Position numbers and translations under genes: made by a program. A model generated the notes under the pieces. The model searched no databases. It saw only the letters and a program-made list of their open reading frames with translations, and was not told where the DNA came from. Positions 17,066 to 24,449 of a DNA stretch of 64,000 bases are shown one piece after another. This DNA comes from Glaciihabitans arcticus (GTDB lineage Bacteria > Actinomycetota > Actinomycetes > Actinomycetales > Microbacteriaceae): positions 682,001-746,000 of the forward strand of contig NZ_SISG01000001.1 of the NCBI RefSeq assembly GCF_004310685.1. The letters run 5' to 3'. Position 1 is the first letter of the stretch; each line of letters starts with the position of its first letter.

Positions 17066-17586
17066 CCAACGACGATTCCATCGACAAGGTCTTGTTCCCC
17101 GCCGGTATTCCAGAGTCTGAAGGCGACATTCGCCTGACTTTTGAGCTGTACAAGATTATGGTCGCCAGTTCCGAAGGTCTCGTCGCTCGCAGGCAGGGCG
17201 TGAATACATTCTTTCTCACGCTCAATGGTGCTGCTCTAACGGCATGCGGCTTGATCTTGAGCACGGCACAGACCGGACCGCATAAGGCGCTCGCTTTATT
17301 AGCACTCACGGTCACCGGGGCGATCCTCGCTCACGCATGGCGAAGTCTCCTAGTTTCATTCGGCCAACTCAACACAGGAAAGTTCGTCGTCATTAACCGT
17401 CTGGAGCAGTTATTTCCGGCGGCAATCTTTTTTGCGGAATGGCAAGCACTCGGCCAAGGAAAACAGCCCGAAAAGTATCGAACATTCACTTCGAGGGAGA
17501 TGTGGACCCCACTGGCGTTCTTCTGGATTTACGTGATTGCTTCGATAGTCGAGGCGTTGGTTTGGGTGGGGCTGTTGGTGCTTTAG
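17062..17586 (+). CDS. Multi-TM membrane protein, probable effector of the TIR-like operon
   Basis: A 174-residue protein beginning with GTG at 17062, overlapping the previous gene by 4 nt. A soluble head of ~45 residues (FELYKIMVASSEGLVARRQG) leads into TM1-TM2 (about 50-95: VNTFFLTLNGAALTA and a second helix ending at AHAWRSLL). A cytoplasmic loop follows, then a C-terminal hydrophobic segment (WTPLAFFWIYVIASIVEALV). The head-plus-ARRQGxN pattern resembles small oligomeric membrane proteins such as those annotated as RipA-family octameric proteins (tentative recall). In the operon it is the natural candidate for a membrane-disrupting output to a TIR-made signal. Composition is AT-richer than the chromosome. 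Confidence 0.7.
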   Translation: MTNDDSIDKVLFPAGIPESEGDIRLTFELYKIMVASSEGLVARRQGVNTFFLTLNGAALTACGLILSTAQTGPHKALALLALTVTGAILAHAWRSLLVSFGQLNTGKFVVINRLEQLFPAAIFFAEWQALGQGKQPEKYRTFTSREMWTPLAFFWIYVIASIVEALVWVGLLVL

Positions 17587-17655
17587 GGTTCGCTGCCGTT
17601 AGAAAGGCGGTTGGCGTCCCTCGCACCTCCTGCCGATCAATAGAGACCAGAATCG

Positions 17656-18264
17656 TCAGCGCTTCCGCACCCGCAAAACCCGATACCCCTTATTAGTCGC
17701 TGCCCGGGTGACCGTTAACGTAGACGCGAATTCGTCATCCATCCACCGATGAAGCGAGTCGGATCCGAGGTTCTTCTGCACGACGAGCCAGGCATCCGCC
17801 CCCACCTCGAGCCGGGGCATCCACATCTGAAGCATCGAATGCAGCTCGTTCTTGCCGACTCGAATCGGGGGATTCGACCAGATCGTCATAAAGGAGATGT
17901 CGGCGGGAACATCCTGGGGCAGAACGGCGTTGACATTACTGAGGCCCATAACATCTGCGTTACGACGCACCAGATCGAGGGCTCGCTCGTTGACATCCAC
18001 CGCCCAGACGGTAGCGTGAGGTGCATCCGCTGCGAGCGAGAGAGCAATTGGGCCCCAACCGCAGCCAAGATCAAGCAAATTTCCGCCCGGAGGAGGTGCT
18101 GGGACCGATGAAAGCAGCACTCGTGTACCGGCGTCGACTCGCTCAGGGCTAAAGACCCCATTTGCTGTCGTCAGATCCACGGCTTGACCCGCGATGGTCG
18201 CCTGGATTGACCGCAATTTGAGCTCGCTCTCCGGCGTTCCAGAGAAGTAATGCTCGTTAGTCAT
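17656..18264 (-). CDS. Class I SAM-dependent methyltransferase (RsmC-like)
   Basis: A 202-residue methyltransferase of the small-domain RsmC type. It has motif I LLDLGCGWGPIALSLA, an acidic loop VDVN, and the catalytic NPPIR typical of exocyclic-amine base methylation. RsmC-like proteins methylate guanines in 16S rRNA; the exact target here is not established. The ATG at 18264 is preferred to an upstream TTG. The gene is divergent from hflX (42 nt between starts), and in related genomes the pair follows dapF, so it marks the right border of the island. Confidence 0.85.
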   Translation of the reverse strand: MTNEHYFSGTPESELKLRSIQATIAGQAVDLTTANGVFSPERVDAGTRVLLSSVPAPPPGGNLLDLGCGWGPIALSLAADAPHATVWAVDVNERALDLVRRNADVMGLSNVNAVLPQDVPADISFMTIWSNPPIRVGKNELHSMLQMWMPRLEVGADAWLVVQKNLGSDSLHRWMDDEFASTLTVTRAATNKGYRVLRVRKR

Positions 18265-18305
18265 CCCCAAAACTTATACGAATCCAGACAACTAAGGTTG
18301 AACCA

Positions 18306-19823
18306 ATGACTGAACACCAGAACAGTAGCGACGCAGACGTCGTAGAGCGTATTCTTTCGCGCTCAGAAGAGGCCGCCGGCGTCACCCGATTCGGTGACGC
18401 GAAGGCCCAGGCACTCGGTGACGATCACATCGACGCGCTCAGTGAGCAGCGCGACGGCGACCAGTCCGAACGCGAAGACCGCGCCGCGCTTCGGCGAGTG
18501 GCCGGCCTTTCCACCGAACTGGATGACGTCACCGAAGTCGAGTACCGCAAACTCCGCATCGAACGCGTCATCCTGATCGGCATCTACTCGCAGGGCACCA
18601 CGGCCGACGCCGAGAACTCCATGCGCGAGCTCTCAGCCCTCGCAGAGACCGCCGGTGCAGTCGTGCTCGACGGACTCCTGCAGCGACGTCCGCACCCCGA
18701 CCCCAGCACCTACTTCGGCAAGGGCAAGGCGGCCGAGCTGCACGGCGTCGTCATGGCGTCCGGCGCGGACACCGTGATCGCCGACACCGAGCTCGCTCCC
18801 TCCCAGAGGCGTGCGCTCGAGGACATCGTCAAGGTCAAGGTCATCGACCGCACGGCCGTCATCCTCGATATCTTCAGCCAGCACGCCAAGAGCCGCGAGG
18901 GCAAGGCCCAGGTCGAGCTCGCGCAGCTCGAGTACATGCTGCCGCGCCTGCGTGGTTGGGGTGAGGCGCTGTCCCGACAGGGTGGTGGAGCCGGTGGTTC
19001 GGGTGCCGGAATGGGATCTCGTGGACCGGGTGAAACGAAGATTGAGCTCGACCGGCGCCGCATCCACATTCGTATGTCCAAGCTGCGCAAGCAGATCAAG
19101 GGCTTCGCGCCCGCCCGCGAGGCGAAGCGCGCCAACCGCAACCGCTTCGAGGTGCCGAGCGTCGCCATCACCGGCTACACCAACGCCGGCAAGTCGTCGC
19201 TGCTCAACAGCATCACCAAGGCCGGCGTGCTCGTCGAGAACGCGTTGTTTGCAACGCTGGATGCCACGGTCCGCCGTTCGGCGACCGACGACGGCCGCGT
19301 GTACACGCTGACAGACACCGTCGGGTTCGTGCGCAATCTTCCACACCAGTTGGTGGAGGCGTTCCGCAGCACGCTCGAGGAGGTCGGGGATTCCGACGTC
19401 ATCGTGCACGTCGTGGACGCGTCGCACCCGGATCCCGGCAGCCAGCTGGCGACCGTGCGCGACGTCATCGGCGAGGTCGATGCCCGCGACGTGCCCGAGA
19501 TCGTCGTCTTCAACAAGTCGGACCTCGTGCCCGACGACGACCGCCTGGTGCTGCGCGGACTCGAGCCGAAGGCCATCTTCGTCTCCGCCCGCACGGGTGA
19601 AGGCGTCGAGGAGCTGCAGGCCCGCATCGCCGAGCTGCTGCCCGCGCCGAGCGTTGCGGTCGACATTCTCGTTCCTTACGACCGCGGTGACGTGGTGGCC
19701 GGCCTGCACGGCCGCAGCGTCATCCAGTCGACGGACTATGAAGAGGGCGGCACCCGCATCAAGGCCATGGTGACGATTCCGGATGAGGCTGCGCTGCGCG
19801 AGTTCGCTGTCGTCAGCGTCTAA
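18306..19823 (+). CDS. hflX: GTPase HflX
   Basis: Ribosome-associated GTPase that splits stalled 70S ribosomes. It has an N-terminal HflX domain (about 100-210: RRPHPDPSTYFGKGK), a glycine-rich hinge (GGGAGGSGAGMGSRGPGE) and the GTPase domain with G1 GYTNAGKSS, G3 DTVGF and G4 NKSD. A C-terminal extension reads DYEEGGTRIKAMV. The N-terminus has ~90 acidic, probably disordered residues, common in actinobacterial HflX. Length 505 is normal. It ends 11 nt inside the convergent membrane-protein gene at 19813. Confidence 0.96.
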   Translation: MTEHQNSSDADVVERILSRSEEAAGVTRFGDAKAQALGDDHIDALSEQRDGDQSEREDRAALRRVAGLSTELDDVTEVEYRKLRIERVILIGIYSQGTTADAENSMRELSALAETAGAVVLDGLLQRRPHPDPSTYFGKGKAAELHGVVMASGADTVIADTELAPSQRRALEDIVKVKVIDRTAVILDIFSQHAKSREGKAQVELAQLEYMLPRLRGWGEALSRQGGGAGGSGAGMGSRGPGETKIELDRRRIHIRMSKLRKQIKGFAPAREAKRANRNRFEVPSVAITGYTNAGKSSLLNSITKAGVLVENALFATLDATVRRSATDDGRVYTLTDTVGFVRNLPHQLVEAFRSTLEEVGDSDVIVHVVDASHPDPGSQLATVRDVIGEVDARDVPEIVVFNKSDLVPDDDRLVLRGLEPKAIFVSARTGEGVEELQARIAELLPAPSVAVDILVPYDRGDVVAGLHGRSVIQSTDYEEGGTRIKAMVTIPDEAALREFAVVSV

Positions 19824-20226
19824 CAGTAGGGGCGGCTGCGGCCCCGGGGTACGGCACCTCGGGTCGCAGCGCCTGGAGCGCGGCCAACTCGCCAGGGCTA
19901 AGCGCGCCGTCCTTCGCTTGTGAAGCAACGGTCATCGCCTCACCATCAGACTTCGGGTTGCGTACATCGGTCGCCGCCATCTGCTGCGCGATCGCCCAGG
20001 CGTAGATTGCTCGCTGCTGCTTCGACATGCTGCGGTAGGCGCGAATCAGCCAGAGCAGGCAGAAGAAGAATGCGATGCCGATGAGGATCAGGATGACCCC
20101 CATGCCGGGTTCGTCCGGCTTGAGGCTGAACATCAGCACTCCCGTGATCGGTGCGCCGATGGCGAAGACAGCGGAGACCGCGATCTGCGTGATCCAGTAG
20201 CTGATGCCCTTCGAATTTGCGCTCAT
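19813..20226 (-). CDS. Two-TM hypothetical membrane protein
   Basis: A 137-residue protein with two predicted TM helices at about 9-33 (TQIAVSAVFAIGAPITGVLM) and 42-63 (GVILILIGIAFFFCLLWLI). A cytoplasmic tail follows (SMSKQQRAIYAWAIAQQM), ending in an SHOCT-like segment (DGALSPGELAALQALRP). No enzyme motif is seen. It is convergent with hflX, overlapping it by 11 nt, and divergent from metF. Function is not recognised. Confidence 0.7.
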   Translation of the reverse strand: MSANSKGISYWITQIAVSAVFAIGAPITGVLMFSLKPDEPGMGVILILIGIAFFFCLLWLIRAYRSMSKQQRAIYAWAIAQQMAATDVRNPKSDGEAMTVASQAKDGALSPGELAALQALRPEVPYPGAAAAPTVRR

Positions 20227-20402
20227 AGACCCAACCTAGGCGAGTAGGCGTAACACTTGTTCATACCGAGAGGGAGCGCGAGCAGGCGCAACTAGAGTTG
20301 TCGCAACGTCGCGCCGTGGCATCCGCCACAGAAAGCCGACCGGAGCGACAGCAGAGCCCTGCACCCGCCCATCCCGTGAACTATTGAGCGAGGAGGGTTG
20401 CA
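20227..20402 (+). promoter_or_regulatory. metF-metE leader with small hairpins
   Basis: This ~175-nt region holds the metFE promoter and leader. Two short stem-loops are visible: CAACTAGAGTTG and GTGGCATCCGCCAC (5-bp stem, 4-nt loop). A strong ribosome site GAGGAGGG (20391-20398) precedes the GTG start. I could not fit a SAM, SAH or cobalamin riboswitch core to it, so no aptamer is called. Confidence 0.4.
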
Positions 20403-21347
20403 GTGACCGACGCTACGTTCTCATTCGAGCTGTACCCGCCGCGCTCCGCCCGCGCCGAGGAACTGCTGCTCGACTCGCTCGAGCACCTCGTCGCCGCCGG
20501 GCCCGAGTTCATCTCGGTCACGTACGGCGCCGCCGGCACAACGCGGGGCGCGAGCCTCGCCGTTCTCCTGAGACTCCTCGGCGACACCGACGTCAAGCCG
20601 ATGGCCCACCTCACCTGTGTGGGGTCGTCCTACGCCGAGGCGACCCGCCTCATTCGTGAGTTTCTGGATGCCGGCGTCACGAGTTTTCTCGCACTGCGGG
20701 GCGACCCGCCCACGGGTGCGGTCGAGGGCGATAGCTTTCTCGGAGACCTGGGCAGCGCGGGGGAACTCGTTCAGCTCATCCACCGGGTCCAGGCCGAGAG
20801 AGTTCCCTTCCGCCAGCTCGACGTGCCCGGGTTCCCCGGAGCCAAGCGCCTCGGCTCCGGGGAGAAGGTCACCATCGCCGTGGCGGCGTTCCCGAACGGA
20901 CACCCGCGCTCGCGCAGCGTCGAACAGGACCTCGACACGCTGCTCGCCAAGGAGGCGGCCGGGGCAAACCTCGCCCTGACCCAGCTGTTCTTCCACGCCG
21001 AGGACTACCTGCGCTTCGTCGACCAGGCCCGCGCGGCCGGCGTAACCATGCGCATCCTGCCCGGCATCATGCCGGTGCTGAGCCCGCAGCGGCTGCACCG
21101 CATCGTCGAGCTGACGGACGAGCGCCTGCCCACCGACCTGCTGCGTAACCTTGAGGCACAGTCGACGCCCGAGGGCCAGGCCGAGGTGGGCATCCAGCAC
21201 GCCATTGACCTGTCGCGCCAGGTGATCGGCACCGACCGCCCCGGCCTGCACCTCTATACCTTCAACCAGCACGAGGCGGTGCTTGCGGTCCTCCGCGGCG
21301 TCGGACTCTTGCCCTCTCAATCCGCCCCAGAAAAGGAATCAGTATGA
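20403..21347 (+). CDS. metF: Methylenetetrahydrofolate reductase
   Basis: FAD-dependent reduction of 5,10-methylene-THF to 5-methyl-THF, the methyl donor for methionine synthesis. The barrel signature FSFELYPPRSARAEE is at the N-terminus. The central ALRGDPP folate/FAD segment and the NLALTQLFF and RILPGIMPV strands are present. Length (314) is normal. GTG start with a GAGGAGGG ribosome site. Its stop overlaps metE by 4 nt (ATGA), so the donor-making and donor-using enzymes are coupled. Confidence 0.95.
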   Translation: MTDATFSFELYPPRSARAEELLLDSLEHLVAAGPEFISVTYGAAGTTRGASLAVLLRLLGDTDVKPMAHLTCVGSSYAEATRLIREFLDAGVTSFLALRGDPPTGAVEGDSFLGDLGSAGELVQLIHRVQAERVPFRQLDVPGFPGAKRLGSGEKVTIAVAAFPNGHPRSRSVEQDLDTLLAKEAAGANLALTQLFFHAEDYLRFVDQARAAGVTMRILPGIMPVLSPQRLHRIVELTDERLPTDLLRNLEAQSTPEGQAEVGIQHAIDLSRQVIGTDRPGLHLYTFNQHEAVLAVLRGVGLLPSQSAPEKESV

Positions 21348-23644
21348 GCACCCCATTCCCCACCGGAACGATCCTCGGCTACCCGCGCATCGGTCGCCGC
21401 CGCGAGCTGAAGAAGGCCGTCGAAGCCTTCTGGGCGGGCAAGATCTCGGCCGAGGAGCTCGAGGCTGCCGCCGCAGAGCTGCGCGCCGTTACCCGCGAGC
21501 GCCTTGCGACCCTGGGTCTCGGTCGCGCCGACTCGTCGATTCCCGAGGCGTTCAGCTACTACGACCAGGTGCTCGATGCCGCAGTCACCGTGGGCGCCGT
21601 GCCGACCCGTTTCTCGCGCCTCGTCAAGGAAGACGGCTCGCTCGACCTCGCCGGCTACTTCACCATCGCGCGCGGAGAGGGACAGGACGTCCCCGCCGAG
21701 ATGACCAAGTGGTTCGACTCCAACTACCACTACCTCGTGCCCGAGATCGGGCCGGAGACGAACTTCAGCCTTGCGTCCGACCGCCTGATCCGCGAGGTCG
21801 CCGAGGCCACCACGTCGGGCTTCCGCACCCGCCCCGTCATCGTCGGACCGGTCACCTTCCTTCTGCTGTCGAAGGCATCCGAGTCCGCTCCCGAGGGCTA
21901 CCAGCCGCTCGACCGCCTCGACGACCTGCTGCCCGTGTACGCCGAGCTGCTTGCCGCGCTGACCGCGGTCGGCGCCGAATGGGTGCAGCTGGATGAACCG
22001 GCTCTCGTCTCCGAATCCATCGAGGTCGACCGCGCGACGGTGCTCGCCGCCACCGAGAAGGCGTACGCGCTGCTCGGTGCGGTTCCCGCCCGCCCGCAGA
22101 TCTTCGTCGCAGCCCCCTACGGTTCGCTGGATGACGCGCTGCCCGTGCTGCTCGCGTCGCCGGTTGAGGCGATTGGCGTCGACCTGGTAAAGGGATCCCT
22201 CGACGGGATTTCGACAAGCTCAATCGGCGATACGGTCATCGTCGGCGGCGTCATCGACGGCCACAACATCTGGCGCGGCGACCTCGCGGCAGCGTTCGAC
22301 AAGCTCGAGGCCGCAGGCGCGACATCCGTCAGCAGCAGCACGAGCCTGTTCCACACCCCGCACGACGTGGACGACGAGCCGTTGCTCGACCCGCGCCTCA
22401 AGAGCTGGCTCGCGTTCGCCGACCAGAAGGTCGATCAGATCGCGACCCTCGCCGTCGGCCTCCGCAATGGCCGCGCGGCCATCCAGGACGAACTCGACGC
22501 CGCGACCGATGCGCTGACCGACCGCCACAACGCTCCCGGTGTGCGCGACGGTGCCGTGCGCCGCCGAGCGGCATCCCTCACCGAAGCGGACTTCAGCCGC
22601 GGCGACTACGCCGAGCGCCTGGCCGCGCAGGATGAGGCACTGAACCTGCCGTTCCTGCCGACGACCACGATCGGGTCGTTCCCGCAGACCGGCGACATTC
22701 GCAAGGCACGCGCCCTGCACGCCAAGGGCGAGCTGAGCGAGCGCGAGTACAACGACTACCTCAAGGCCGAGATCAAGCGGGTCGTCGACCTGCAGGAGGA
22801 GATCGGCATCGACGTCATCGTGCACGGCGAGCCCGAGCGCAACGACATGGTGCAGTACTTCGCCGAGCACCTCGACGGTTTCGCCGTCACCCAGAACGGC
22901 TGGGTGCAGTCCTACGGGTCGCGCTGTACGCGCCCGTCGCTGCTCTGGGGTGACGTCGCCCGCGAGGCGCCCATCACCGTCGAGTGGTCCACCTACACCC
23001 AGTCACTCACTGAGAAGCCGGTCAAGGGCATGCTCACCGGTCCGGTCACGATCCTTGCGTGGTCCTTTGTTCGGGATGACCAGCCGCTCGCCGACACCGC
23101 CAACCAGGTGGCACTCGCGCTCCGCGACGAGATCGCCGACCTCGAGGCTGCCGGCATCGGCATCATCCAGGTGGACGAGCCCGCCCTGCGTGAGCTGCTG
23201 CCACTGAAGAAGAAGGACCAGCCGTCCTACCTCGACTGGTCTGTGGGATCCTTCCGCCTGGCCACGGCTGGGGTGGAGAAGAAGACGCAGATCCACACGC
23301 ACCTCTGCTACTCCGAGTTCGGTGTGGTCATCGACGCGATCGACCGCCTCGACGCGGACGTCACCTCGATCGAGGCAGCCCGTTCCAAGATGGAGGTCGT
23401 GCCGGACATCCAGTCGAGTGGCTTCGGTCGCGGCATCGGGCCGGGCGTCTACGACATCCACTCGCCGCGTGTTCCGTCGGTCGAAGAGGTCACCGGCCTC
23501 ATCGAGATCGCGCTGGGGTCCATCCCCGAGCGCCAGATCTGGGTCAACCCCGACTGCGGCCTCAAGACCCGCGGCTACACCGAGACCGTCGAGTCGCTCA
23601 CGAACGTCGTCGAGGCGACGCTCGCGGTGCGCGCGCGTCACTAG
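21344..23644 (+). CDS. metE: Cobalamin-independent methionine synthase
   Basis: Transfers the methyl group of 5-methyl-THF polyglutamate to homocysteine. It shows the two-barrel MetE layout. The N-terminal barrel begins with TILGYPRIGRRRELKKA. The C-terminal catalytic barrel has TTTIGSFPQT, the zinc ligands in HTHLCYSEF, the Glu segment and DCGLKTR. Length 766 is typical. A segment at 22200-22225, read as DGISTSSIGD, resembles the dispersed word found in hsdM and hsdR. A strong terminator follows at 23659-23685, so metF-metE is a self-contained operon. Confidence 0.97.
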   Translation: MSTPFPTGTILGYPRIGRRRELKKAVEAFWAGKISAEELEAAAAELRAVTRERLATLGLGRADSSIPEAFSYYDQVLDAAVTVGAVPTRFSRLVKEDGSLDLAGYFTIARGEGQDVPAEMTKWFDSNYHYLVPEIGPETNFSLASDRLIREVAEATTSGFRTRPVIVGPVTFLLLSKASESAPEGYQPLDRLDDLLPVYAELLAALTAVGAEWVQLDEPALVSESIEVDRATVLAATEKAYALLGAVPARPQIFVAAPYGSLDDALPVLLASPVEAIGVDLVKGSLDGISTSSIGDTVIVGGVIDGHNIWRGDLAAAFDKLEAAGATSVSSSTSLFHTPHDVDDEPLLDPRLKSWLAFADQKVDQIATLAVGLRNGRAAIQDELDAATDALTDRHNAPGVRDGAVRRRAASLTEADFSRGDYAERLAAQDEALNLPFLPTTTIGSFPQTGDIRKARALHAKGELSEREYNDYLKAEIKRVVDLQEEIGIDVIVHGEPERNDMVQYFAEHLDGFAVTQNGWVQSYGSRCTRPSLLWGDVAREAPITVEWSTYTQSLTEKPVKGMLTGPVTILAWSFVRDDQPLADTANQVALALRDEIADLEAAGIGIIQVDEPALRELLPLKKKDQPSYLDWSVGSFRLATAGVEKKTQIHTHLCYSEFGVVIDAIDRLDADVTSIEAARSKMEVVPDIQSSGFGRGIGPGVYDIHSPRVPSVEEVTGLIEIALGSIPERQIWVNPDCGLKTRGYTETVESLTNVVEATLAVRARH

Positions 23645-23658
23645 GTCTGACTGATTGA

Positions 23659-23685
23659 GGGCGGCTCCTGCGGGGGCCGCCCTTT
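23659..23685 (+). terminator. Rho-independent terminator after metE
   Basis: GGGCGGC and GCCGCCC arms (23659-23665 and 23676-23682) with a 10-nt loop, followed by TTT. It lies 15 nt after the metE stop and ends the metF-metE transcript. Confidence 0.75.
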
Positions 23686-23696
23686 ATCGTTGTCTG

Positions 23697-24440
23697 GTGC
23701 CCTTCACCCTGAGTCACGCCGCGGCGGCTCTGCCGTTCGCCCGCACCGCCCTGCCGACGGCCGCGCTCGTCGTCGGCACGATGGCCCCGGACCTGCCGTA
23801 TTTCCTGCCGCTGTTCCTGCCCCGCGAGTTCTCGCACTCGATTGCGGGCGTCTTCACGATCGACCTGCTGGTCGGGCTGCTGGCCTTCCTCCTCTGGGCG
23901 TTTGTGCTGCGGGCGCCGCTGTTCGATTACTCACCGGGCTGGCTGCGCGAGCGGATGCCCCGGCTCGCCTTCTCGCACCCGCTCCTTGTGCCGCTCGCCA
24001 TCGTGATCGGGGCACTCACCCACATCGGGCTGGACGTGTTCACGCACGAGGGTTCGCTGGATGCCGTCATCCCGTTCATGGGCCAGGAGTTCGGGCCGTT
24101 CAGTGGGGCGAACCTCGTGCACGGGGTGTTCTCGGTTGTGGGCGCCGTTCTTATTGCAATGTGGGTCAGGCGGTGGGTGCTTCGGACACCCCGGGTTGCG
24201 TCCTCGGGGCTGGTGTCGGACGGGGAACGCCGTCGGTGGACGTGGGTGCTCGCGGCTGCCTTCCTTGTGCTGTTCGCGATCATCTGGATCGCAGAGTTGG
24301 CCTCCGGCGTGGACGTCTTCGACCTGCACGGCCTGTTCGTCGCGTTCACGATCCCCGTGGGTATCGTCGGCGCGGTGGTCGTTGCGCTGTGTGTCGTGTG
24401 GCGCATCCGGAGTTCGGCTCGCCTTCGTTCGTCGCCCTAG
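23697..24440 (+). CDS. DUF4184 family membrane protein
   Basis: A 247-residue protein starting GTG at 23697 (VPFTLSHAAAALPF). A longer frame exists upstream but runs through the terminator and is rejected. The N-terminal TLSHAAAALPFAR...MAPDLPYFLP segment is the DUF4184 signature, with conserved His and Asp residues like membrane-bound metal-dependent hydrolases. Several TM helices follow, including a pair at about 65-85 and others near 165-185 and 205-235. Function of the family is unknown. Confidence 0.8.
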   Translation: MPFTLSHAAAALPFARTALPTAALVVGTMAPDLPYFLPLFLPREFSHSIAGVFTIDLLVGLLAFLLWAFVLRAPLFDYSPGWLRERMPRLAFSHPLLVPLAIVIGALTHIGLDVFTHEGSLDAVIPFMGQEFGPFSGANLVHGVFSVVGAVLIAMWVRRWVLRTPRVASSGLVSDGERRRWTWVLAAAFLVLFAIIWIAELASGVDVFDLHGLFVAFTIPVGIVGAVVVALCVVWRIRSSARLRSSP

Positions 24441-24449
24441 GCTGGGGTC

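Noticed and set aside
20240-20400. A SAM or cobalamin riboswitch before metF-metE
   Set aside because: The GAGAGG-like start and small hairpins were tempting, but the conserved cores of SAM-I, SAM-IV, SAH and cobalamin aptamers could not be aligned by eye.
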